A model generated the notes under the pieces. That model was not told where the DNA came from. It did not search any database and saw nothing but the letters and a program-made list of their open reading frames with translations. 64,000 bases of DNA from an uncultured Collinsella sp. (GTDB lineage: Bacteria > Actinomycetota > Coriobacteriia > Coriobacteriales > Coriobacteriaceae). This document shows positions 1 to 8,477 of the stretch, piece after piece. A program made the translations under genes and the position numbers. The stretch covers positions 62,001-126,000 of the forward strand of contig CABVDH010000001.1 in NCBI GenBank assembly GCA_902497065.1, read 5' to 3'. Position 1 is the first letter of the stretch. Each line of letters opens with the position of its first letter.

Positions 1-600
1 CAGCGGTTTTTTGCGGCTGAGCACCTGCAGAATGCAGAAGAGCACGATGCCCTCGAGAAATGCCTCGTAGAGTTGGGATGGATGGCGCGGCATATCGCCC
101 GCGGTGCCGCCAAAGATCACGCCCCAGGGCAGATCGGTCGGCTTGCCCCACAGCTCGCCGTTGACAAAGTTGGCGCAGCGCCCCAGGCACAGGGCCAGCG
201 GAGCACCGATGACCGCGAGGTCTGCCAAAGTCCACGCATCGAGTTTGTACATGCGGCACACGAGCACGCCGCCGATGATGCCGCCCACCAGGCCACCATG
301 AAAACTCATGCCGCCCTCGTTGGTGGCAAAGATCTCGAGCGGATGCGTCCAGTAGTAGCCGTCGCCGTAGAAAATGACGTAGAACAGGCGGGCGCCAATG
401 ATAAGGCCAAAGACCACGCCGACCACGACGCTCGTCAGGTCGTCGATCGTGATGTTGAAACCCCAACGGCGCTGCGTGCGATACATGACGACCGCCGTGA
501 GCAAAGCCCCGACCACATAGGCCAAGCCGTACCAGTAGATGGTGATGGGCCCCGCCGAAATGGCGACGGGATCAAGCATATGGTAGAGGTCGTTGAGCAT
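1..600 (-). CDS. lgt: Prolipoprotein diacylglyceryl transferase (3' end outside window)
   Basis: Transfers diacylglycerol from phosphatidylglycerol to the lipobox cysteine of prolipoproteins in the cytoplasmic membrane. The 200 visible codons carry hydrophobic segments, the HGGLVGG motif and the Lgt signature GRCANFVNGELWGKP, followed by DMPRHPSQLYEAFLEG, all in family order. The ATG at 600 has an AGGGGG Shine-Dalgarno seven bases upstream. The frame stays open to base 1, so roughly 60-80 C-terminal residues lie outside the window. The identification is secure. At least one probable lipoprotein in the window, the amino-acid binding protein at 26347, would be a substrate. Confidence 0.95.
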   Translation of the reverse strand, partial: MLNDLYHMLDPVAISAGPITIYWYGLAYVVGALLTAVVMYRTQRRWGFNITIDDLTSVVVGVVFGLIIGARLFYVIFYGDGYYWTHPLEIFATNEGGMSFHGGLVGGIIGGVLVCRMYKLDAWTLADLAVIGAPLALCLGRCANFVNGELWGKPTDLPWGVIFGGTAGDMPRHPSQLYEAFLEGIVLFCILQVLSRKKPL

Positions 601-624
601 ATCGGTCCCCCTGCTCCCTACATA

Positions 625-665
625 CAAATGCGGCCGCGGGCCTTGCGCTCGCAGCCGCATATTTG
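625..665 (-). terminator. Hairpin between nfu and lgt
   Basis: CAAATGCGGC pairs with GCCGCATaTTTG across a GC-rich loop of about 20 bases. There is no long T-run, so this may be an mRNA hairpin rather than a strong intrinsic terminator. Confidence 0.4.
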
Positions 666-709
666 GGCGTAACGTCTATGCGGAGTATGCCGTCCGCAGC
701 TTTCGGATC

Positions 710-988
710 TTAGAACGGCGCGTACTCGTCGTACAGATCGTCGGTCTCGCCGGAGGCATTGATCTGCTCAACACGGGTAACGCCGGGCACATGCTCCTTG
801 AGGATACGCTCGATACCCATGGACAGGGTCAGTGCGCTCATAGGGCAGCCGGCGCAGGCACCCTGAAGCTCAAGCTGGACGACGCCCTCGTCGTCGACGC
901 CCACATACTCCATATCGCCGCCGTCAGCCTGCAGGTTGGGGCGGATCTCCTCAAGAACCTTCTTAAGCAGCTCTTCGTTAACAGCCAC
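710..988 (-). CDS. NifU-like iron-sulfur scaffold protein (Nfu domain)
   Basis: A 92-residue protein consisting almost only of the Nfu (NifU C-terminal) domain, which holds a transferable 4Fe-4S cluster between subunits of a dimer. The CAGCPMS motif carries the two cysteines in the usual CxxC arrangement, and LLKKVLEEIRPNLQADGGD is the typical N-terminal half. It starts with GTG behind AAAGGAG. The acidic tail DDLYDEYAPF is unremarkable. Radical SAM and dehydratase-activase proteins in the same window need Fe-S clusters, but the direct client is unknown. Confidence 0.92.
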   Translation of the reverse strand: MAVNEELLKKVLEEIRPNLQADGGDMEYVGVDDEGVVQLELQGACAGCPMSALTLSMGIERILKEHVPGVTRVEQINASGETDDLYDEYAPF

Positions 989-1157
989 AGGGGCTCCTTT
1001 CTCACAATAACGCGGGCACGCCCGCGGACAGAGCTATGTTACTACAGCCGTGTACCCGCTCACGAGCCGTCCATGCGCGCGGACACGACTTTCACGAGTA
1101 GCCAATTTGGGACGGGGCTCTTTTGGCTGTTTTGCCGCCAGCTGGCGTTGGCACGCG

Positions 1158-1682
1158 CTACTGCTGAGCCTGTCCCCCGGTACCAATCTGGACATCGACG
1201 ATGACCTGGCGGTAGCTGATGCCGCAGGAGTCGAGAATGCGGCGGCTGATACGGCCGTCGTCGGTATCGGCATACTTGTTGTCCAGGTAGACGACCTCGC
1301 CCACGCCCACCTGCGCCAGGATCTTGGCGCAGTCGTGGCACGGGAACAGCGTGACGTAGACCGTGGAACCCTCAAGGTCTTTGAGCGAGCCGCGGTAGTT
1401 GAGCACGGCGTTGGCCTCGGCATGCACCACGTAGTTGTGCTTATCCTGCAACGGGTCGTCGCTCGTGCCCCACGGGAAAAAGTCGTCGTTGAGTGCCGAG
1501 GGCGTACCGTTGTAGCCCACCGAAAGGATACGGTGGTTGGTGCTGGCGATGCACGCGCCCACCTGCGTATTGGGATCCTTGCTGCGGCGCTGCGCGGCGA
1601 TGGCCACGCTCATAAAGAACTCGTCCCAGCTAATAACGTCGCGGCGCTTGCCCGACGCGGTTTGATGAAGATCGTCCGACAT
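1158..1682 (-). CDS. dCMP deaminase family protein
   Basis: Zinc-dependent cytidine/deoxycytidylate deaminase fold. The catalytic HAEANA motif and the zinc-binding PCHDCAK motif are both present, with SVGYNGTPS upstream as in dCMP deaminases and ComEB. The product probably makes dUMP for thymidylate synthesis. I place the start at the ATG at 1682 because GGAGGTGTCTGCC directly precedes it; a longer form from 1718 would add a 12-residue leader without a ribosome site. At about 174 residues it fits the family. Confidence 0.9.
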   Translation of the reverse strand: MSDDLHQTASGKRRDVISWDEFFMSVAIAAQRRSKDPNTQVGACIASTNHRILSVGYNGTPSALNDDFFPWGTSDDPLQDKHNYVVHAEANAVLNYRGSLKDLEGSTVYVTLFPCHDCAKILAQVGVGEVVYLDNKYADTDDGRISRRILDSCGISYRQVIVDVQIGTGGQAQQ

Positions 1683-1769
1683 GGCAGACACCTCCGTAAT
1701 CGCAACATTTTGACCCATTGTAGCAGGTGAAAGGTGGGGCTGTTTCCTCTCCCGCCGACGTCCTCAGCT

Positions 1770-2621
1770 TTATGCGCGACGAGGCTTTTGGTTGATGCGA
1801 TACAGCTCAGCGAGACCCCGCAGTGTCAGTGCGTCGTCTACCGTCAGGCTGTGGCCGACCAACGCCGCGAGCGCCTCGGCATCGTCGCCGGTAATGACAA
1901 TGGGCACGCTGCCCTTCCCCACCGCCTTGGTCGCGCGCATCTCGGCAAGCACCATGTCGAGCATGCCGTCGATGCGGGCCACCTCGCCCAAGACCACGCC
2001 CGAGCGCATGGCCTCGCGCGTGTTGCGACCGATCACATGCGTGGGTGCCGAGGGCTCGACCTGCGGCAGGCGCGCCGCAGCGGCCGAAAGCGAGCGGGCG
2101 CCAAGTGCCAGACCCGGCGCGATGACGCCGCCGACAAAGGTTCCGCGCGCATCGATGACCTCGATATTGGTCGTGGTACCCAGATCGATCACAATGCACG
2201 GCGAGCCGTAGACGGCACGGGCAGCCACGGCGTCGGCGATGCGGTCGGGACCGATCTCGGCCGGATCATCGTAGTGCACGGGTATGCCGGTCTTGAGGCC
2301 CGGCCCCACGGTGAGCACGCGCCCCGTGCAGGTACGGGAAAGAGCCGCCTTCCACGGGCGCTCGAGCGCCGGCACCACGCAGCTCAGCACGGCCGCCGTG
2401 GGCACGAGCGCGCCGGGCATGCCCGCATCGGCTGCCAGTGCGCACATGACCTGCGCGAGCCTCATGCGCGCTTCGTCGGCTGTGATGCTCGATGGCGTGG
2501 TGATCTCGCACGTCTCAAGCGGACATCCCTGCGCCGCGGCCGAATCCTCTGCAAACAGACCAAAGCGAATGAACGTGTTGCCCACGTCGACCGTCAATAT
2601 ATATGCGCACCCATTAAGCAT
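1770..2621 (-). CDS. coaX: Type III pantothenate kinase
   Basis: Phosphorylates pantothenate as the first step of coenzyme A synthesis. The sequence has the acetate/sugar-kinase fold of CoaX: DVGNTFIRFG near the N terminus (phosphate 1), PAEIGPDRIADAVAA in the middle and IDLGTTTNIEV (phosphate 2), then GGVIAPGLALGARSLS. The family usually reads D[FL]GTATT at the second phosphate loop, so TTTN is slightly off consensus. The start at 2621 follows AAAGGAG; the frame is open upstream but has no ribosome site there. The 283-residue length is normal. Confidence 0.93.
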   Translation of the reverse strand: MLNGCAYILTVDVGNTFIRFGLFAEDSAAAQGCPLETCEITTPSSITADEARMRLAQVMCALAADAGMPGALVPTAAVLSCVVPALERPWKAALSRTCTGRVLTVGPGLKTGIPVHYDDPAEIGPDRIADAVAARAVYGSPCIVIDLGTTTNIEVIDARGTFVGGVIAPGLALGARSLSAAAARLPQVEPSAPTHVIGRNTREAMRSGVVLGEVARIDGMLDMVLAEMRATKAVGKGSVPIVITGDDAEALAALVGHSLTVDDALTLRGLAELYRINQKPRRA

Positions 2622-2697
2622 CGTCGGCGCTCCTTTCGTCTGCCCAGCAGTATATCGCCTACCTAAACCAGTCATCCCAAAATGACTAGCTTGCGGC

Positions 2698-2703
2698 TAT
2701 ACT
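2698..2703 (+). promoter_or_regulatory. Possible -10 box of the OPT transporter gene
   Basis: TATACT lies 111 bases before the transporter start. No convincing -35 hexamer is present at the right spacing, so this is tentative. Confidence 0.3.
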
Positions 2704-2813
2704 GGTGCGCGGTCGTTTGCGAGCTCATGCGGCGGCCCTTGGTAACCCGACTTCCCGCGCCGTATCCGTAACGACGCTCCCGGGGGAAGCGGATATACGC
2801 AAAGGAGTTTTAT

Positions 2814-4517
2814 ATGAGCAATCCCTCGAACCGCGCTTCGATGCGCGGGCAACTCACGCTGCGCGGCGTCGTCATCGGCGTCCTTGGCTGCGTAATCATC
2901 ACGGCAAGCTCGGCCTATACCGCCCTCAAGATGGGCGCACTCCCCTGGCCGATCGTCTTCGCAGCCGTCATCTCGCTGTTCTTCCTTAAGCTCATGGGCA
3001 ACGCCAGCCTCAACGAGGCCAACGTCACCCACACCATCATGTCCGCAGGCGCCATGGTCGCCGGCGGTCTGGCGTTTACCATCCCGGGCGCCTGGATGCT
3101 GGGCTATGCAGACCAGATCAGCTGGCTCGACATGTTTATCGTGGCACTCGCCGGCACCATCCTGGGCCTGCTGGCCACGGCACTCATCCACCGTCACTTT
3201 ATCGTGGACGCCGCGCTTGAGTTCCCCACCGGCAACGCCGCAGCTCAGACCCTGCGCGCAACCGAGGCCGGCGGCAAAACCGGCAAGCAGCTCTTTGGCT
3301 CCATGGCCATCGCCGGCATCTATAGCGTGCTGCGCGACGCCCTGGGCATTGTGCCCAGTATGCTATGCACGCTCAACATCCCCGGCGTGACCTTTGGTAT
3401 CTACAACTCGCCCATGCTGCTCTCCGTCGGCTTCCTCGTGGGCTTCGCCCCGGTCGCCTTCTGGTTTGCCGGCGCCCTGCTGGGCAACTTTGGCATCATC
3501 GTGGGCGGCACCGCTGCCGGTCTGTTCGACGTTGTGACTGCACAGGGCATCGTCAAGTCCCTGGGCATGGGCCTCATGATGGGCTTTGGCGTCGCCGTCG
3601 TCCTCAAGGACATCCTGCCGCAGGTCGCCGGTATCGTCCGCGGTCTTGCCGCCGACAGCTCCACCGACACCGACGAGCAGTCGCTCATCTCGGGCTCCCT
3701 TAAGCTCGACGCCGGCATCATCGGCCTGGGCGCTGCCGCCATCGCCGTGATCATCGCCATCGTGCTTGACCTTGGCCCCGTTCCGGCCGTCATCGTGACG
3801 CTGTTCACCTTTGTCACCACCATCATGAGCGCACAGAGCTGCGGCCAGACGGGCATCGACCCCATGGAAATCTTTGGCCTCATCGTTATGCTCATCGTGG
3901 CTGCCTTCGCACAGATCGCTCAGGTCAAGCTGTTCTTTATCGCTGGCATCGTAGCCGTGGCGTGCGGCCTTGCGGGCGACGTCATGAACGACTTTAAGGC
4001 CGGCGCCGTGCTGGGCACCAACCCGCGTGCGCAGTGGATCGGCCAAGCCATTGGCGGCATCGTGGGCGCCCTGGTCGCCGCCGCCGTCATGGTCGCGCTC
4101 GTCACCGCCTATGGCCCGGACGCCTTTGGCCCCGACAAGAGCTTTGTCGCCGCGCAGGCAAGCGTCGTCGCCACCATGGTCTCGGGCATCCCGAGCGTGC
4201 CGTGGTTCGTTGGCGGCTTTATCGCCGGCATCGTCATGTACTGGCTCGGCATTCCGGCCATGATGATCGGCCTGGGCGTGTACCTGCCGTTCTACATGTC
4301 ACTCACGGCATTCCTGGGCTCCTGCGTCAAGCTCGCCTACGACAAGTGGTCCGCCCACCGCGACGCCACCGCTGGTCTTTCTGACGAGGAGAGGGCTGCC
4401 AAGGACGCCGCCTTCCAGGAACAGGGCCTGGTTGTCGCCAGCGGCCTGCTCGGCGGCGAGTCCATCGTCGGCGTTATCCTAGCGTTTGTCTCCGTGGGCT
4501 TAAGCCTGCTGGGCTAA
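2814..4517 (+). CDS. OPT family oligopeptide transporter
   Basis: A 567-residue polytopic membrane protein of the oligopeptide transporter superfamily, which imports small peptides or metal-chelate-like substrates with protons. About 14 hydrophobic segments are visible. Family hallmarks include SAYTALKMGALPWPI near residue 34, LEFPTGNAAAQTLRATE near 135 and IPAMMIGLGVYLPFYMS near 480. AAAGGAG sits six bases before ATG. It is monocistronic, with coaX on the opposite strand and a strong terminator after the stop. The substrate cannot be read from the sequence. Confidence 0.92.
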   Translation: MSNPSNRASMRGQLTLRGVVIGVLGCVIITASSAYTALKMGALPWPIVFAAVISLFFLKLMGNASLNEANVTHTIMSAGAMVAGGLAFTIPGAWMLGYADQISWLDMFIVALAGTILGLLATALIHRHFIVDAALEFPTGNAAAQTLRATEAGGKTGKQLFGSMAIAGIYSVLRDALGIVPSMLCTLNIPGVTFGIYNSPMLLSVGFLVGFAPVAFWFAGALLGNFGIIVGGTAAGLFDVVTAQGIVKSLGMGLMMGFGVAVVLKDILPQVAGIVRGLAADSSTDTDEQSLISGSLKLDAGIIGLGAAAIAVIIAIVLDLGPVPAVIVTLFTFVTTIMSAQSCGQTGIDPMEIFGLIVMLIVAAFAQIAQVKLFFIAGIVAVACGLAGDVMNDFKAGAVLGTNPRAQWIGQAIGGIVGALVAAAVMVALVTAYGPDAFGPDKSFVAAQASVVATMVSGIPSVPWFVGGFIAGIVMYWLGIPAMMIGLGVYLPFYMSLTAFLGSCVKLAYDKWSAHRDATAGLSDEERAAKDAAFQEQGLVVASGLLGGESIVGVILAFVSVGLSLLG

Positions 4518-4558
4518 GCTGAGCAGCTGCTCGACAGCAACCATATTGCCTACGATTT

Positions 4559-4598
4559 GCCCGGTCGGTAGCTTTCGCGGCTACCGACCGGGCTTTTT
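4559..4598 (+). terminator. Intrinsic terminator of the OPT gene
   Basis: Thirteen-base perfect stem CCCGGTCGGTAGC / GCTACCGACCGGG, loop TTTCGCG, followed by CTTTTT. Confidence 0.92.
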
Positions 4599-4614
4599 GA
4601 TATCGAAACAAAGA

Positions 4615-4651
4615 AAGGCCAGCGCGCTGCGTTTAACAGCGCGCCGGCCTT
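4615..4651 (-). terminator. Intrinsic terminator of the surface protein gene
   Basis: Stem AAGGCC-GCGCGCTG with one mismatch and a seven-base loop. On the minus strand it is followed by TTTCTTTGTTT. It backs onto the terminator at 4559, insulating two convergent genes. Confidence 0.85.
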
Positions 4652-4718
4652 ATCGGTTAAGCTATCGAAGCGTTCCTGCTATGAAGCGAAATTCGTTGCA
4701 GAATCTACGCCCGAATCA

Positions 4719-7700
4719 CTACATGTGCTTGCGACGACGATCGCCCAGCGTCACGCCCGCGGCCACGAGCGTAATACCGCCGATAACGAAGACCTCGCCC
4801 GCAAGCGCGGAGGTATCACCGGTCTGGGCGAGCGCAGCGTCCGCAGCCTTCTTCTTGGCGACAGGAGCCTTTGCAGCAGCCTGCGCAACCCGAGGCTTGG
4901 CCTGCGGCTCAGCCTTGGGATGATACTTGTCGTACTCGGCCTGTGCGGCAGCCAGGGCATCCTTGGCATCGCCAAGCTCGGCAAGCGCGGCGGCATAGGC
5001 GTCGTTGGCATCGGACAGTTTGGCATCGGCATCGCTCAGAGCAGCCTTGAGACCAGCGGCGGCATCGACGGCAGCCTTATAGCGAGCGTAGGCAGCGTTA
5101 AGCTTGACCAGCTTCTCGTTGCCCGTCGTGCCCGCGGCAAGGGATGCCTTGTGGTCGACAGCCTCAAGATCGGCCTTGAGTGCCTCATCGCTGGCAAGCT
5201 CGGCCTTGGCCTTGACGATCTCGAAGTTCGCATCGACGACGGCTTCGTTGGCGGCCTCGAGCTGCTTCTGGGCATCGGCGACACCGGCGACGGCAGCGTC
5301 ATAGGCGGCCTTGGCGTCGTCGACCGCCTTCTGAGCGCCGGCGAAGCGCTCGAAGGCCTTGTTTGCGCGGGCCAGTTCGCCCTCGGCAGCCTTGGCCTTG
5401 GCCTGCGCGTCGGACACAGCATGCGCCTTGGCGGCAACCGCCTGCTTGGCGTCCGAAAGAGCAGTCGCGGCCTGGACATCTACGGCCTGGGCCTTGTCTA
5501 CACCAGCCTGGGCGGCATCGTCGGCCTTCTTTGCCTCGTCAAGCGAGCCCTGCTTATTCGCAAGGTCCGCCTGGGCGGCATCGCGCTTGGCGGTAAGGTC
5601 CTTGACCGAAGCCGTGGCGTTGTCATACGCCTCGCTGGTCTGGTCGGACTTTACCTTGGCAGCATCGCGGGCGCTGCGAGCCTTCGCCTTGCGAGCAGCG
5701 GCATCGGCTGCCTTCGTCTTGCTGTCAGCAAGCGTGGCGTTTGCCTTATCGAGAGCTGCCCGGGCAGTAGCGGCCTCGCCCTTGGCGGCGTTGAGCTTGG
5801 TCTGGGGCGTCTTGACGTCGATACCCTTGAGTTTGGCTTCGGCGGCGTCGTATGCCGTCTTCGCGGCGGCGGTGCCGGACTGAGCCTTCTCGTACTCGCC
5901 CTTGGCGGTGTTCATGTTCACATCGGCTGCGGTGAAAGCGTCTTGGGCGGCATCCTGCCCGTTTACAGCTGCGAAGTAAGCTTCCCTAGTAGTTCCATAG
6001 TTCTTCTGCGCCTCGGCGAGCTTGCTCTGGAGCTCCTTGAGTTGCGCCTTCTGCGCCTGCGTGCCGCCAGCGTTATAGGCAGAATCGATGTAGTCGTTGA
6101 CGAGCTTCTTGAACTCGGAAACAGTGAAATCAGCCTGAGTGTCATCAGCGCTGTAATCGAATATGGTTACCTCGGAATCGGTGTTCTTACCGCTACCGGT
6201 CGCGATGCCGATAGCCACCGTAGCGGAATCGATAATGTTGAGATAGTGCCCGCACTCATGGTAGATGCTGCTGTAGTGCTGGTAGATATAGTAGGAATCA
6301 TATCGATGGTTTCCAAGGTCACTATTCTTTTCGACGTACTTATCGAATGCCTCTTTTTCCTGAGTGTAGAGACCGGTATATGGCCAGCCAAGCGTATCCT
6401 CGGTCTCGCCGCCGGTATATGCGCCGCCGCCGCCGGCAAGATTTTCTCCATTGTCCCAGTAGCAGCCCGAGTGTCCCCAGATGTTCGATGAATATGATAC
6501 ATTAAGGGCGGCTGCCGCAGTCATGCGGAGGCTGACGCTGAGCGCCGACTGGCCGTTCGCCTTGCGGAGGTTGTTCTGGGTGTCGAGATATGTCAAGGCG
6601 TTGCGCATCTGCTCCAGGGAGAGCGGGTTGGTGTCGCGAGACATGTCATGATCGACGTACTGGTCATACCATTCGGCCTTGTCAGCGGCACCGGTCAGCA
6701 TCGATACGGCTTCCTGGGCGTTCTTTTTCTGCGTGGCTGTGAACTGGCTGCCGCCGATGATGTAGTTCATGAAGCCGAACATGCCCTGGCTGATTACATT
6801 CTGGTCTACGGTCATGTTCGACTTGAGGTCGGCAATCTGCTGGTTAAGCTTCTCGACCTCGGCGGTTGCGGCATCGTATGCATTTTTCGCATCGGTTACT
6901 TCAGCACGAGCCTGATTGAACTCGTTGTGCTTCTGCTGACGGATCTCGACGAGACGGTCGTACTCCGCCTTCTTGTCGGCCTCGGTCTGCTGGGCCTGCT
7001 CGTATGCCGTCTTCGCGGCGTCACGCTTACTGGCCGCGTCCTTGTACTCCTTGTTTGCCGCATCGTATGCAGACTGGGCAGATGCCACGGCAGCGTTGGC
7101 GGCGTTGGCCTTCTCCTGCGCGGCGGTGGCGGTATTCTGGGCCGCCTGCAGGTTCGCCTGGGCGGTAGCGTCGGCATCCGTCGCGGCATTGAGCTCCGCC
7201 TGCGCGGTCTTGAGCTCACCAGCAGCAGCGATCTTGGCGGCCTCAAGCGCACTCAGGTCGACACCCGTACCCGAGACGGCAGCATCGAGCGCGGCCTGCG
7301 CCTGGTTGAACTTCTGCTGGGCGTTATCGCGCGCGGTGGTTGCGGCTGCGAGCGCAGCGGCAGTCTCCTGCTTCTTGGCCTGGGCAGTCGTCAGAGCGGC
7401 CTCAGTGTCCTTCTTTTCCTGCTGGGCGCTAGCCTCGGCAGCCTTGGCCTGGTCCAGATTGGCCTGTGCAGTAGCAACGGCCTTATTGGCGTCATCGAGC
7501 TTTGCCTGTGCGTCCTCGACGGCCTTCTTGGCGGCCTCGTACTCGTCCATACCCATGGCCTCGAGCTTGGCCTGGGCATCATCGAGGGCCTTCTTGGCCT
7601 CATCCTGCTTTGCCTTGGCGTCCTTGAGCGCCTGGGTCTTATCCTCGACACTCTTGTTGGCTTGATCGAGCTGATCGTTCAGGTCGCCCAGCTTCTTCTG

Positions 7701-8171
7701 CTGCTGCTCGGTCTTTTCGACGGCGGCTTTGAGCTCGTCAATCTTCTCCTGGAGCGCGGCGACTTCTGCTGCGTTCTGCTCGATTTCGTTGTCGCTCACA
7801 GCCTGCGAGGCCTGATTCTTTTGCTGCTGCGCCTGCTTTTGAGACTGGCCCGCCGCGTCGGCCTTCTTCTGGGCGGCATCGTAGGCGGCCTGAGCGTCCT
7901 TGAGCTGCTTTGCCGACTCCTCGGCCAGCTGGGCAGCCGTCTTTACGACCGCTTGGTTACCGGCGGCAACGGCATTCTCTACAGAACTACCCCCCCCCTG
8001 AACAGAATCGCCGTTACCGGTTGACGGTGCGGCGATTGCCGCCAGCGGCGACATGAGCGGCTGAGCGATGAGGCCCGCCGTCAAAACGGTTGCGACGGCG
8101 CGGTTGGCAACGCCCTTGACGTTGACGGCCTTAGCCCGAGGCTCAAAGTGTTGTGGACTGTAGTTTGCCAT
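4719..8171 (-). CDS. Large wall-anchored coiled-coil protein with central CAP domain
   Basis: A 1150-residue secreted protein. Residues 1-48 form a signal peptide (basic start, hydrophobic core, AIAAPS cleavage region). Residues about 75-445 and 705-1110 are Ala/Lys/Asp/Gln-rich heptad sequence with many AxxxYDxA repeats, typical of long coiled coils. Between them, residues about 460-700 resemble a CAP/SCP-PR1 domain: GHSGCYWDNGENLAGG, then a tryptophan/glutamate stretch and HECGHYLNIID. The C terminus has a sorting signal, LAQTG (about residue 1118), a hydrophobic segment and the basic tail DRRRKHM, so a sortase probably anchors it. The start follows GGGAGAAAGCC. A G9 tract just after the signal peptide could switch it on and off. 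It is likely an adhesin or matrix-binding stalk; the ligand is unknown. Confidence 0.88.
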   Translation of the reverse strand: MANYSPQHFEPRAKAVNVKGVANRAVATVLTAGLIAQPLMSPLAAIAAPSTGNGDSVQGGGSSVENAVAAGNQAVVKTAAQLAEESAKQLKDAQAAYDAAQKKADAAGQSQKQAQQQKNQASQAVSDNEIEQNAAEVAALQEKIDELKAAVEKTEQQQKKLGDLNDQLDQANKSVEDKTQALKDAKAKQDEAKKALDDAQAKLEAMGMDEYEAAKKAVEDAQAKLDDANKAVATAQANLDQAKAAEASAQQEKKDTEAALTTAQAKKQETAAALAAATTARDNAQQKFNQAQAALDAAVSGTGVDLSALEAAKIAAAGELKTAQAELNAATDADATAQANLQAAQNTATAAQEKANAANAAVASAQSAYDAANKEYKDAASKRDAAKTAYEQAQQTEADKKAEYDRLVEIRQQKHNEFNQARAEVTDAKNAYDAATAEVEKLNQQIADLKSNMTVDQNVISQGMFGFMNYIIGGSQFTATQKKNAQEAVSMLTGAADKAEWYDQYVDHDMSRDTNPLSLEQMRNALTYLDTQNNLRKANGQSALSVSLRMTAAAALNVSYSSNIWGHSGCYWDNGENLAGGGGAYTGGETEDTLGWPYTGLYTQEKEAFDKYVEKNSDLGNHRYDSYYIYQHYSSIYHECGHYLNIIDSATVAIGIATGSGKNTDSEVTIFDYSADDTQADFTVSEFKKLVNDYIDSAYNAGGTQAQKAQLKELQSKLAEAQKNYGTTREAYFAAVNGQDAAQDAFTAADVNMNTAKGEYEKAQSGTAAAKTAYDAAEAKLKGIDVKTPQTKLNAAKGEAATARAALDKANATLADSKTKAADAAARKAKARSARDAAKVKSDQTSEAYDNATASVKDLTAKRDAAQADLANKQGSLDEAKKADDAAQAGVDKAQAVDVQAATALSDAKQAVAAKAHAVSDAQAKAKAAEGELARANKAFERFAGAQKAVDDAKAAYDAAVAGVADAQKQLEAANEAVVDANFEIVKAKAELASDEALKADLEAVDHKASLAAGTTGNEKLVKLNAAYARYKAAVDAAAGLKAALSDADAKLSDANDAYAAALAELGDAKDALAAAQAEYDKYHPKAEPQAKPRVAQAAAKAPVAKKKAADAALAQTGDTSALAGEVFVIGGITLVAAGVTLGDRRRKHM
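7990..7998 (-). repeat. G9 homopolymer tract inside the surface-protein gene
   Basis: Nine consecutive G on the coding strand span codons 57-60 (Gln-Gly-Gly-Gly), immediately after the predicted signal peptide. Loss or gain of one base would end the protein early, the usual arrangement of slipped-strand phase variation. Confidence 0.8.
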
Positions 8172-8477
8172 GGCTTTCTCCCTTTGACACGGATGTATCC
8201 ATACGTATCAAACGGTAGCTGTCGATTTTTGAATTCTGTTGCGCAACATTGGCGACCAGCGCTTTTTTGAAATTCGCGCTCTCGTGCTTCACAATTTCGT
8301 CACATATGTAGGAGCTGGTGCATCATATTCTTGCGGGATCGAATTGAGCCTGTGATTTGCATTTGCTCCCGCGTCATCCGCCCTATCGGATTCCGCATCC
8401 AACAGACACCCCGCCCGCCACGGTGTAGAGTTAAGACAACGGGCGCTTTGCGCGGACCGCGCTGGAACGAGGTGGAC
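8172..8477. other. Divergent intergenic region with a 12-bp palindrome
   Basis: The 306 bases separate the surface-protein gene from the DUF389 gene. TGTTGCGCAACA at 8237-8248 is a perfect palindrome and a plausible operator. The rest is comparatively AT-rich (stretches such as GATTTTTGAATTC) and must hold both promoters, but I see no unambiguous hexamer pair and no gene. Confidence 0.5.

Noticed and set aside
1090..1150. GGGACGGGGCTCTTTTGGC near 1113 as a mobile element
   Set aside because: It resembles a stretch near 55464 over about 16 bases only; too short to call a repeat family without a genome search.
7990..7998. G9 tract as a sequencing error
   Set aside because: The frame is open through the tract at exactly nine bases on both sides for over 1000 codons. 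An error cannot be excluded from one sequence, but nothing points to it.
6648..8024. Long plus-strand open frame opposite the surface protein
   Set aside because: Leucine/glycine-rich antisense shadow of the coiled-coil repeats with no ribosome site.
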